Source of the DNA: Desmodesmus armatus
Taxonomy: Eukaryota; Chlorophyta; Chlorophyceae; Sphaeropleales; Scenedesmaceae
Reading direction: 5' to 3'
DNA: 64,000 bases
NCBI GenBank assembly: GCA_007449985.2
Contig: VIIQ02000575.1
Span: 1-64,000 of the forward strand
Within the stretch, counting starts at the first letter, position 1. Every line of letters begins with the position of its first letter. The notes below the pieces were generated by a model, which saw only the letters and a program-made list of their open reading frames with translations, was not told the origin of the DNA and did not search any database. The translations under genes and the position numbers were made by a program. Of this stretch, positions 47,972 to 59,700 are shown piece by piece.

Positions 47972-49062
47972 AATGAATGAAGGTGTTACACGGGTTTCTC
48001 AAGCAACTACGTTGCAACTGAACCCAGCCACGGATGGACACAACCAGCACGGAAGGGGGCCGTTCGGACAAACCCCACCATCAAAAGCTTGTCACGCACA
48101 CTCAGTGTGCTTCCAGATTGCGAACACAGAGATATAATACACTGGAAGGACTGAATGGCGCCAACGGCACTGCTTCTCGCACCTGCAGGGTTGCGACAAG
48201 AAAGGGCGGACGGAACAGAAAACAGCGAACACACAGCTGCGAGCCACAAAACACTCCCACATGTTGCAGTGGGCGCACGTGGGGGCAACTTCACCGACAC
48301 CACCAGTCGCTGCACTGTTCACAAGCCAGCAGGATAGAAGTCACACAGCAGCCAGCAACTCACATGTCACCACATGCAGAAGCTCAATGCCTAACTACCC
48401 GCAAACCGTTGCCTCCTGACAGCACCACATGCCATGCAATGAAAGGCTGCTGTGTGAGCGCAAGCCCCTGCGCCCGCTTAGGGATGATTGCAGAAACCGC
48501 AAAGTCAGCCAAGACGCGCCAAAACTCCCCAACAGCAGCACGCCCTGCAATGCGCTCTACCGTCAGCAGAGGCAACGCAGGACCTTCTGCTGCCACAGCC
48601 CACGCCACTCTGCGGCCGAAGTCAACAGCACCGATGCCAGCCAGACACACCATGTCCCACACAATATGATGCAACCGGGGATGAGGTTTCACCCCCATCC
48701 ACAAAGCTGCACACTGCAGGCCGCGGTCAGCAGCCAACCAAGGGGGGCGTCGCCCACCCGGTGAGCTCGCAACTGCCCCTCAATCTCCGCCCGCACCGCC
48801 CCTGCAACAGGACACTCCCAACAATGGTGCTGTACACCGGGCTCAGCAGCCCCACATGCTACACAAGAGGTGCCTGTGTGCATGCGCTGGGCCGTAGGGA
48901 ACGCGTCGAGGGTGAGCCGCCATGCAGCCTCCTTGTGCTCATTAGGCACACGCAGCTTCCACCACCGCCGAAGCACCCGAGTGACCTCGGGCAATTGGCC
49001 CACAATTGGCTGCAGCATATCAACAGACAACACCCTCTGACGGAAGGCAGCATGCCGGTCAG
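47972..49062 (-). mobile_element. 5'-truncated LINE copy 2 (longest)
   Basis: Identical in its first 670 bp to copies 1 and 3, but extends about 420 bp further 5'. The extension adds the zinc-knuckle region and ends at GCATGCTGCCTTCCGTCAGAG (minus). It preserves the most coding sequence of the array. Confidence 0.75.
48384..49033 (-). pseudogene. LINE ORF2 C-terminus with zf-RVT-type CCHC knuckle (broken)
   Basis: Frame one (49033 down to 48689) reads KEAAWRLTLDAFPTAQRMHT, then CVACGAAEPGVQHHCWECPV, the C-x2-C-x(n)-H-x4-C pattern at the C-terminus of LINE reverse transcriptases (zf-RVT type). The homologous continuation, AADRGLQCAALWMGVKPHPR, HHIVWDMVCLAGIGAVDFG and EFWRVLADFA to the stop at 48384, lies in another frame. 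The shift occurs at a C6 run (minus) near 48743-48752. The reverse transcriptase and endonuclease domains are absent by 5' truncation, so the copy is dead. Confidence 0.7.
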
Positions 49063-49064
49063 CA

Positions 49065-49737
49065 TGAATGAATGAATGAAGGTGTTACACGGGTTTCTCA
49101 AGCAACTACGTTGCAACTGAACCCAGCCACGGATGGACACAACCAGCACGGAAGGGGGCCGTTCGGACAAACCCCACCATCAAAAGCTTGTCACGCACAC
49201 TCAGTGTGCTTCCAGATTGCGAACACAGAGATATAATACACTGGAAGGACTGAATGGCGCCAACGGCACTGCTTCTCGCACCTGCAGGGTTGCGACAAGA
49301 AAGGGCGGACGGAACAGAAAACAGCGAACACACAGCTGCGAGCCACAAAACACTCCCACATGTTGCAGTGGGCGCACGTGGGGGCAACTTCACCGACACC
49401 ACCAGTCGCTGCACTGTTCACAAGCCAGCAGGATAGAAGTCACACAACAGCCAGCAACTCACATGTCACCACATGCAGAAGCTCAATGCCTAACTACCCG
49501 CAAACCGTTGCCTCCTGACAGCACCACATGCCATGCAATGAAAGGCTGCTGTGTGAGCGCAAGCCCCTGCGCCCGCTTAGGGATGATTGCAGAAACCGCA
49601 AAGTCAGCCAAGACGCGCCAAAACTCCCCAACAGCAGCACGCCCTGCAATGCGCTCTACCGTCAGCAGAGGCAACGCAGGACCTTCTGCTGCCACAGCCC
49701 ACGCCACTCTGCGGCCGAAGTCAACAGCACCGATGCC
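49065..49737 (-). mobile_element. 5'-truncated LINE copy 3
   Basis: Nearly identical to copy 1, with the same truncation point and the same downstream junction (GGTCAGCAATGGCTGACAGC). The pair therefore probably spread as a block by recombination rather than by two independent insertions. Confidence 0.75.
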
Positions 49738-49823
49738 GGTCAGCAATGGCTGACAGCGCATCCAAGGACCCAAGTCAGTCAAATGAATGAATGAAGGTGA
49801 GTCAGTCAGTGTCAAGTCAGTCA

Positions 49824-49960
49824 TAATGAATGAAGGTGTTACACGGGTTTCTCAAGCAACTACGTTGCAACTGAACCCAGCCACGGATGGACACAACCAG
49901 CACGGAAGGGGGCCGTTCGGACAAACCCCACCATCAAAAGCTTGTCACGCACACTCAGTG
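49824..49960 (-). mobile_element. LINE copy 4, 3' terminal fragment
   Basis: Only the last 135 or so bases of the element are present, cut at CACACTCAGTG and followed by (GTCAAGTCA)n and (GAA)n sequence. Confidence 0.75.
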
Positions 49961-50039
49961 TCAAGTCAGTCAAAGAAGAAGAAGGGGTCAAGTCAGTCAG
50001 TGTCAAGTCAGTCAGTGTTCGTTACAAAAAGACAGCAGT

Positions 50040-51022
50040 AGTTTCGGTTGATGTTCGGTATTTGAACGTTTCTCAACTTTCTCATTGCACTACTGCTGTG
50101 CGTTGGCCAAGGTGGTCAGCGCGGTGTTTTGTGGTGCGTGCAGCCGGCGATCGAGACTACCCTCCCCCACCCGGTTCATGCCACGCGCGCGCCTAACCTT
50201 AGCCGCACGCCGCACCAGCACCAAGCACCTAGCTCCTCTGCCTACACCTTCCCTATTAATGGGGTGATGGGAGCCTTGGGGTGCCTGCTCAGCTTCCACC
50301 AGCCTGTGGCCTGTTGTGTGTGTGTTCCAGAGGTGAAACTGCCACTTGTTTTCAGGGGTGCCGGCTGCCAGGTTGGCCTTCTCTGTGCTGAAGCTGCACA
50401 TGGCTTTGGGAGACAGGGGGATGTGCTGGGGGTGAGGCATACATGCAGCTGGTGGGGCTATCTGCAGCATCCATTCCTGTGGCTGCAGCCTGGACTGAAG
50501 GGTGTGGGGGTCAAAATCACCTTGCAATTTCAGGCACTTTTTGAGGGGGTCACCCCCAGGGTTGCACTTGCATGCAGTGATGGTTGCAGTGATTGGCAGA
50601 GCCTGTCATGCAACTGCCCTGGTAGTGCACCTCTTCAGCTGTGTGGTGGTGGGTACTGATGACAAAGCTGATCTTCTAGCTTGTGAGTGCCATTGTGTCA
50701 GTCACATTGAGCACAAACTTTTGTCCCTAGGTGTATGTGGCAGTGCAATCACACGTTTGCAACATTGGTTATGACATCGGTGCATACTTCATTCCAGTTC
50801 ATCTTGGCCACTCCCCAGCAATCCAGCTCACTTTCTGGCTCTTGATCAGGGCTGCAGTCCGTTCCAAGCTGACCTCTTGCTCAAGCTCAGTCCAAACTCT
50901 TTGCCACGCCCTCATGCAGCCTAAGCTTCTGCCAGCTGTACCGCACGCATTGTGTCACTTATAAACAACAACAATGCAGCAGCAAACACCGAAGCACTCA
51001 CATTTATGTGCAACAATTTCAG
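50040..51022. other. Intergenic between the LINE array and NOP2
   Basis: A 176-codon plus frame (50129-50659) and several minus frames are open but show no domain. No repeat or gene is supported. Confidence 0.35.
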
Positions 51023-51027
51023 TTACA
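51023..51027 (-). terminator. TGTAA poly(A) signal of NOP2
   Basis: TTACA on the plus strand is TGTAA on the minus strand, 260 bases after the NOP2 stop at 51287. Position and motif fit chlorophycean 3' ends. Confidence 0.45.
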
Positions 51028-51286
51028 GTCGCACTTGCAAATGTCCACAAGGACCAAGAGGTGGCCAAAGGGCTTCAGATATCACTACAGGCAACTGCCG
51101 CACTCGAAGTCATATAAATGATGGATGATTTCACTGCAGACAAAACTCTGGACAACCAGCACCACAGCAATGTAAGCCACTTGTGGCTTGGCACAAGAGT
51201 CAGAAGCCACTGGCTGCATAAACTGCATCTGTAGCCTTCACTGCGGGACCCTGCTGCTGCTCAAACCCAACCTGGGGTTGGTAATG

Positions 51287-53724
51287 TCACTTACGCCTGC
51301 CGCCACCCTTCCCCTTCTGCTGCTGCTGCTGCGGCCGCTGTCCCTTGCCAACTGGCGTCACCACCGCCGCCGCTGCTGCTCCCTTCTTTTTCTGCCCCTG
51401 CTTGTGCTTCCCTGGCTTGTGGCTCCCAGCTGCACCATTCACCTGCTGCTGCTGCTGCTGGTCAGAGCCGCCACTGCTGCCGCCAGCAGCAGCATCTTGC
51501 TGCTGCTGCTGCTGCTGCTGCTGCTTCAACTTCTTCTTCATATTTGACAAGCTATTAGGCGTAGGAGGTAACTTCGGCGCCGCCTGCTGCTGCTGCTCTG
51601 CACCCGGCGTCCCCGGCGGCTGCTGCTGCTGCTGCTTTTTCTTCCTGCGGCGCCCTTTCCCATCCAAATCAAGCTTCAGTTGCTCTGCTAGGAACCAAGC
51701 AGGCGGGGCGCCATCCTCCTGCTGCTGCTCCTCCTCACTGGATGAGTCATCCCCCTCACCCTCACCCTCACCCTCCTCACTGGATGACTCATCCCCCTCA
51801 CCCATTTCCTCATCTGATGAGTCATCAACCGCCTTCTGCTGCTGCTGCTGCTCGTCCTCATCTTCACTGTCTGCATCCATGCCGCGCTGCTGCTGCTTTT
51901 TGCTGCCTGCTGCTGCTGCTGCTGCTCCCTTGGGTGCGCTGGTGGCATTGGACAGCTTCTTCAGCTTGCACACAAAGAACCCTGCAAGCAGCAACAGCAG
52001 GGAAGCAGAAGACTTGAATGTTGGAGAGCGTGCTCTGGTGGATGGTTTTGCTGTTCCCTTCCCAGGCTCAAAGCTGACACCACAACAACCATATACATAC
52101 AACCATGACAGGTGCATGTTGAGCAGTGCACAATGGATGCACACTGCCCCAACCCCTCAGCCCTGGTCCTCTCCCCAATCTCATTCTGTCATGCACCACC
52201 CAGCACCTGCCTGCCAACCCCCGAGTTGTGTGTAATTGAGACACTCTTGCTGCTGGCATAGACGCAGTGGGCAAGCATGTTACAACACAAGCAGTCGACG
52301 CTCCCCACCAGCCGTACTCAGCCACCCTTGTTCCCTACACCCTCAAGAAAAGCCCCCCCCCCCCCCTTCGGCCCCTCACCGTCTAGGTTGTGTGCGTGTG
52401 GGTAGAAGCGTCGTGCATGGCTGAGGCTGGGGTGAAACCTGAAGTCACGGTAGCGACTCAAACCAGGACGGCCAAACTCAAGACCAGTGGACACAACCTG
52501 AACCAGCAACACAGCGACAGCAGCAAGCAGCAGCACCAGGCAGAGCAGCAGGGCAGTTGTCAGCTGCAGGTTGCATCAATAGCAGAAGCACCCCAACAGG
52601 CATGATATGGCACTTGCCCCTCCCCCGGAACATCACACACGACACATTATAGAACACACCACCACCGACAGCACCGTGCAACAGTGCAGGTGGGTCACCA
52701 GTGAAGACACCACCCACCTTGATGTTCCACTTGCGCATAGCGTAGTTTGTCAGACCCCCCTCCCCCTCCCTTCATGCAGAGATGCCCCCCCCCTCCACGC
52801 ACACAACACCACAATGCCGCAGCGCACACAGCGCACTCTGTTCACAACTCCCCACTACACTCACCTTGACATTTCTCTTGCGCAGTGCGTAGTTGATCAC
52901 GTTCTCATTCTCCTCCACCAGCATGCTGCATGTGCTGTACACCACATAGCCACCGGTGGTGCTGTTGGCATTCACCAGGTCAATGGCGGCAAGCAGCAGC
53001 TGCTTCTGAAGGTGCGCGCAGCGCCAGATGTCCGACGCAGTCTTGCTGGTCTGTGGCATGGAGTGGAGGTATGGACAAAAAGAGGGCTTGTCAGTAGCTT
53101 GAACGTGCCAAGGGTCGATTGTTGCTTTTAATTTTGAACAAATCACTACTCAACAGGACTGAAGCAACCCAACCTGAGCAGCAGCTGTTTCTGAATTCAG
53201 GTGAAGGGGGGTTGCCCGCCTGGTGGAAGGTGCACACAGCGCCAGATGTCCGACACCGTCTTGCTGGTTGTGTGTGTGAACGGGGATGGATGGCGGCAGA
53301 GGGTTGTCAGATGCATGGCCATGTCACCGTATAGCTAAGTGAGTGAACAAGTCCCTTGCATCACATGCCTCCTCTGCACACAAAGAACCCCCCCCCCCCC
53401 CCCGCGTCCCCCCCCCCCCCCCCCCCACCCCCATCAATCCCCCCCCCCCCCACACACACACACACACTAGCGTCTCCACCTGCCACCGACGCACTGCTCG
53501 GTACTGAGCGATTACGTCACTGTTGCTTGCCTGTCTAGTGAGACAGTCTTAGTGAGCTTGCATGTATTCAAGTACTCCCTCTGTCGACACACCCACCCAC
53601 CTTGACGCTTGGGTCCTTGCTGACCACCCCTGTCCCGCTGCATGGTGCGTCCAGCAGCACACGGTCCACAGCGTTGCGCCCTATCACACCAGGAAGCTGA
53701 CGACCATCGTAGTTGGACAGCACT

Positions 53725-53778
<54 letters not shown>

Positions 53779-56700
53779 CGATGCAGTAAGGGCCAGGGAG
53801 GGAATCTTGGGACGGGGGGCTAAGGCCCTTGCAACTTGGCTGCACATGGTGTGAGTGGCGACATATGCAGCACACGTGACAGACAAGTCCAACACATAAC
53901 ATCCATGCAGTTTCTCCGCCGCCCGTGCAGTCTGATCAGCACTCCTGTTGAATATGTATGCTCCCCCCGAGCCCCCCCCCTCCATGCCTGACCTGTGTTA
54001 GTGACCCCCAGGCGTGAGAGGTTTGCGCTGATGGACTTGAGGCGGGAGGGGTTGAGCTCATTGGCGTAGATGGTGCCTGGAACAGCAGCAGCAGCAGCAG
54101 CAGCAGCAACGTCAGCGCACACGCTAGCGCTGTGGGACAGCGCCGTGGGACAAGGTTGGGTGAGACTGCCGCAGCGCCCACCAGAGCTTTCAGGAACAGC
54201 CGCTGCAAGAATATACACCTTGCCACATGATCTAGGTTTGCCACTAGATGAGGGCCCGCTCCCATTGCCCAACTTTTCCAGTCTCTGCCAGGCTGCTACT
54301 CACCACTGTTCTTCATGAGTGCTGCAATGTAGCTTGTCTTGCCTCCTGGTGCTGCTGCCACGTCCACCACTACCTCACCAGACTGGGGGGCCAGGGCCAT
54401 CACAGGCATGAAACTGCTGGCACCCTGTGGGGAGCACAAGCAGCAGCAGCAGCAGTAGCCAGGTCAGCTGCTGTGACAAACCACGCTTGCCTTAGTGCAA
54501 TCGTCCGTGCTTTTCATGAGCTATGCATAACCCCGTGCTACTGTGGCGCCATTTCTTACCCCTGCTACAGGCCCTTCTTAACAGTGCGCCCCCCCGGCAA
54601 AACACACCACCAGCGCCACACACCTGCAGCATTGTGGTGTCCCATCATGTCATACACCACGCCCCTCTGCCCCCCCCCCCCCACGCCCTCATGCCCCCCC
54701 CCCCCCCCCCCCCCCTTGCTCGCTCCATGTTCCACCAGCTGTAGCATGAACATGTCAACTCAACATCCTCTCCCCCCTCCCCATCCCAATCCCTTGCCCT
54801 TGAAGACGCCCCCCCCCCTGCCCCCGCAAATGCACACAACCCCCCCCCCCCCCCACCTGCAGCATGTAGTGTCCCGCCATGTACTCAGGTGTTGCCCCAA
54901 TGGGCACCTTGCTGTCATACACCACCAGCCCAACCTTGCTCCAGGGCCCAATGGGGTCCAAGTTGACACCGCGCGCGATCAACGCAGCAGCAAGCTCACG
55001 CCGGCGAGCCTTGAGGCTGTTCACACGCAGGGTGATCTGCAGTCGAGAGACAGCAGCAGCAGCAGCAGTGGTGACAGCAGCAGCAGCAGCAGCAGTAGCA
55101 GGAGTCGGGGAGTGAGAGTATGGGGAAAGGGGGTCACCACCCCCACACTGATATGACTGCACCGCAGCGTGTGTGCAGCCAATATGGTGGTGCATCAGCA
55201 GCGCAATAATTGCCCTTCTCACATGTTTTGTGTCACCACACAAAGCAAACACCCTGTGTGCACACGCAAGACGGAGCTCCCCTCAACACTAGACAGACAA
55301 CTCCCCCAGCAGTGCTGCAAACTGCCAGCAACGCCCCCCCCCCCCCACCGGTCGTGGTGTCTTGCAGGCCTCCGGCAGCTCCGTGGGTGTTCGCAAGCCT
55401 TGGGCAGTTGTACCCCATCCCCTCCTCCCCTCCCTGCCCTCGGGAGTTGTCTCCACACAGGGACAATTGCAGCAGCAGCAGCACCAGCAGCAGCAGCAGC
55501 ACCACCACCAGCAGCAGCAGCAGCAGCCCCCCTCTCACCGGTCGTGGTGTCTCACAAGCCTCCAGCAGCTCCACCACCTCCCCTGGTGGGAACAGGCTGG
55601 TCAGCTGATCAAGCAGGTAGCTGTTGTAGCCGTAGTAGGTGGCCAGGTCATGCTTGAACTGCAGGGACAGCAGCAAGGCACACATGTTGTTGAAGCTCAA
55701 GTTTTGCAACTGTCATAGTAAGTGCAGCAAGCCGTGCCTGCACTGTGTTTGGAAAGTGGGGCAGCAGTAACACACAGGCCAGGTCAGAAGTACACTGCAG
55801 GAACAGCCAGAATCACAGTTCCACAAAATGACCCCCCCCACCCCACACACACACAAGCGCACACCCCCCACCCACACCACCTCCACCACCACAACAGCCC
55901 CCCCTCCACACTTGCATGATACACAACCAATATGTCAAGAAACACCAACTGGAGCGACCCCCCCCCCTCACCCTGTCCATGTAGTCGCTCCTGCTGCGTC
56001 CCTGGGCCCTCCTGGCCACACAGCAGTTCTTCAGAACAGCCCTCGCCCCCCGGCCCCCCGCGTGTTCCTCTCTCCCCCCCCCCCTCCCTCCCCATCGTCC
56101 TTCTCTCCTCCCCCCCTCCTCCCCCGCTCCCCCCACACACGAACACACCGTGTCGATGTAGTCACTCCTGCTGCGTCCCTGAGCCCTCCTAGCCGCAAAG
56201 TCCTCCAGCACAGCCACCGTGGACTTGAGGCGCCGCTTGACAGCCTCTGTCCCTAAGGATCCACCATGTCAACCAAAAACCAGCATCCCAACCCCCCACC
56301 ACGTCGATGTGATCGCCTCCTGCTGCGCTTCTGTGCCCTCCTGTTTGCACAGCACCCCTCAAGACAGCCCCCCCCCCACACACACACACAAACGCTCACC
56401 GTGTCGATGTAGTCGCTCCTGCTGCGTCCCTGAGCCCTCCTAGCTGCAAAGTCTTCCAGCACAGCCACCGTTGACTTGAGGCGCCGCTTGACAGCCTCTA
56501 TGTCCACCACTCCATCAGGGCCCATGATGCTGCTGCTGCCACCAAGTCTCTCACCACCGCCAGCAGCAACACCACCCTCGTCATCATCCGAATCATCCTC
56601 AACATCGTCACCTGTGTGTGTGGGGGGGGGGGGGAGGGGGTGAGGGGGGTAGAGGGCGAGCAGGGACACAAGATGAGAGGCAAGAGTGACAAAAGTGGGG

Positions 56701-59700
56701 GGTGGGGGGCCGGACGGCACTTGACAGCCTGTGTGTTCAAAACACCACCGAGACCCTAGCATGGTGCTGCTACCACTAACACCACCGGGACCACCAGCAG
56801 CAGCACCCTCAGAATCATCCTCAACATCGTCACCTGTGGGGGTTATGGGAGGAACCATGAAGAGGGGCGCGGGGGGGGGGGGGGGGGGGGCGGGGGGGGG
56901 GGGGGGGGGTGGAGTACACACAGGGCTGACAGCAGGCAGGGGCGGCAAGCAAAGAGGTACAAGGAGACGCGCGAGCAGCTCGAATGCTGCAGCAGCACCG
57001 ATGCACCCTGCCAGTAAATGTTTTGGGGGGGGCGTTACAATCATATCACTAATAATTGATAATGATAAAAATAATGATAATCACAATAAATATAACTATA
57101 ATGATAATTAGTAATGTCACCTGCTCAACCAGCCCTAGCTACCATAGAATGGCGGCAGCAGCGCAACAAATCAGGTGTGACAGATTCCTGTGGCGTGCTG
57201 AGAACACAGCTAGGCCTGAGGGTCGCAGGCCTTGCTGAAAGTTGTCACGCGGAGCATGTGCACACACACAGAGCATGTGGAAGGATGCACGCGTGCCTTA
57301 TCAGCATCCTGCACTTGCTACAAGCCAATTTGCATTAGATAATTGATCAATTAATTAATTTTCTGATAACTAATTTATTAGCCAAACTCCCCTGAAACCC
57401 ACAGACTACTCGACTCCACACACCATCTACAATCATCTCCACCCTCTCGACAGCCTCACTCCATGTTTCCCTAGAGCCCTGCTATCAGCCAGCCAGCTAT
57501 GGCTTCTGCCCCACCTGCCGTAACAAGCGCGGTGCATGGCTGCTGAAGACCGCCGCCCTGGCCTTGCCCCCTTGTCCTCTCAACATTCAACCATTTTGGC
57601 AACCATTTTGGCAACCACGTTCTCACACAGTAGCTTGTGCCACCGGCTGCCGCCGCACAACAGCTGACGTGGGGAAAAGAAAACATCACGGCTTCGCACA
57701 GACGCAACCTTGGACAACTCTCAACTTAACCCCCCTCGTTCCCCCTCTGTCCCCCCCTTCACACTCCTCTCCACCTGCAACACCCCTCACCCCCCATCCT
57801 CTCCCAGGCTTACCATCCAGGTTTATGTTTGTAGCCATGGCCCTCGTCTCAGCATCTGCATCAGACTGTTGGTCACGCCTGCACACACAAACAGACAACA
57901 CACGCACAACACACAAACACATGTGAATAACAGTGGTTGTCATCAACCTCAGTGCCTGAAACACTCGTTGGTTGTCATAGTCAAATGCAGCGGTTTATTG
58001 CACAGCGGGTTGCACATGGTTGTGAGTTGGTAGAGTGAACTTCACAAAGGGGTGCCAGGGTCTAGGGTTGACGTGCACATACATGTCTGTGTCTTGGGGG
58101 GTTGTGGAACACCTCAGGATACAGACATGTATGGGCACCGCAACCCTAGACGCTGACACCCCTCTGTGAAGCCACACACCCCACTTACCGAGCCGTTCCC
58201 AGCAGCTTGTTGTGCCTTTCACCTGCCAGCTGCCCCCACTCAAACATGCCATATGAGTTACCCGCCGTCCTTACGCTTCTCATCACCACCCTCCATTCCC
58301 AACGCTGGATCCCCAATTTACCTTAACCCTACAAACCCGACTCCCCGTGCCTTCTCCAGCAGCTGCTTGTTGTTTTTCAGCAGCTGCTTATGCCTTTCGA
58401 GCGTTAACTGCTCATCGTCATCATAAGACATGCCACTGCCATCAGACTCATCCTCCTCTTCCTCCCCATCACCGCTGCTGCTGCCACCCTCCCCATCGCT
58501 GCCGCGGCCGCCGCCGACATCGTCGTAGCTGCCACTGCCGCCCTCAATCCTCAACCCTGACTCCCATTCAAACCTCAAAACCCTACAGACCTCACTCACC
58601 GAGCCTTCTCCAGCAACTTATTGTGCCGTTCGATCGCCAACTGGTCGTCATCATCATCTGACATGCCACTGCCATCTGAGTCATCCTCACCCTCCCCCGT
58701 CATCACTGCCACCCAAAACCCTACACCCTGCCACTTCCTTAACCCTGAACCCCATATGTACCTCCAAAACCCAACACACCCCACTTACCGAGCCTTCTCC
58801 AGCAGCTCCGTTGTGCCCCCTCCCCCCAACCTCCTCTTTTCGGCTGCCGCCCCAAATATCCAAAACCCTAACCCCTGACTCCTCATATGTCCCCCACTCG
58901 CCGTGCCTTCTCCAGCAGCTTATTGTGCCGCTCAATCGCCAACTGCTCATCATCATCATCTGACATGCCACTGCCATCTGAATCATCCTCCTCTTCCTCC
59001 CCATCACCGCTGCTGCTGCCACCCTCCCCCTCACTGCTGCCCTCAACCCTAACCCCTGCCACTCCCTACCCCCCCCCCCCCCCGTGACTCAAAACCCTAC
59101 CCTGCACGCCCCACTCACCGTGCCTTCTCCAGCAGCTTGTTGTGCCGCTCAATTGCCAACTGCTCATCATCGTCATCTGACATGCCACTGCCATCTGAGT
59201 CATCCTCCTCGTCCTCCCCATCACCACTGCTGCTGCCACCCTCCCCCTCACTGCCACTGCCGCTGCTGCCGCCAAAATCATCGTCGCTGCCAATACCCAA
59301 ATCAGCATCGTCGTCGCCATCGCTGTCGCCAAACAGCTGCTGCTGCTGCTGCTGTGGCTGGCGCTTGCCTGCAAATTAAAGCGCAGGGTACAAGCTTTCA
59401 CTGTGAGCAAAACCATGGCAGCAAAGTTGTGCAGCCATCATTGGTGGTGCTGTTTCAACTTTCCGCGGACTAAACGCAGCCCCTCTCATAGATATGACGT
59501 AACCCTGCAAAGCGCTCTGCCCACACAACAAGGAAAGTTCAAATATTTCACTGGTGCCCAGCAAGTCCACTGTATGGTGGAGTCGGAGGGCACCAATGCA
59601 TTGGAACCTTGGGACAATCCTTGGGTTGTAGCAGAGGTTGGGTTTGGGGTTAAAATTGGGGGAGAGTCTAGGATTGGGGTAAAGCGAGCATGAACTTGGA

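Larger units (their letters stand above)
52717..55385 (-). repeat. Decayed exon-edge copies in NOP2 introns (catalytic half)
   Basis: Four relics: 52717-52755 copies the end of exon 52865-53050 ([10 protein letters not shown] versus [10 protein letters not shown]). 53222-53272 copies that exon's start (AGCGCCAGATGTCCGAC on plus). 54618-54655 copies the end of exon 54857-55036 (ACCTGCAGCAT, GTGTCCC, CCATG). 55340-55385 copies the end of exon 55539-55658 (EACKTPRP versus EACETPRP), with its donor. Confidence 0.7.

Noticed and set aside
50129..50659. 176-codon plus frame right of the LINE array
   Set aside because: Open on both strands, no domain, no splice partners.
51345..52235. 296-codon plus frame opposite the NOP2 C-terminus
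   Set aside because: Poly-Cys/Ser sequence mirroring CTG/CAG repeats of the real minus-strand exon.
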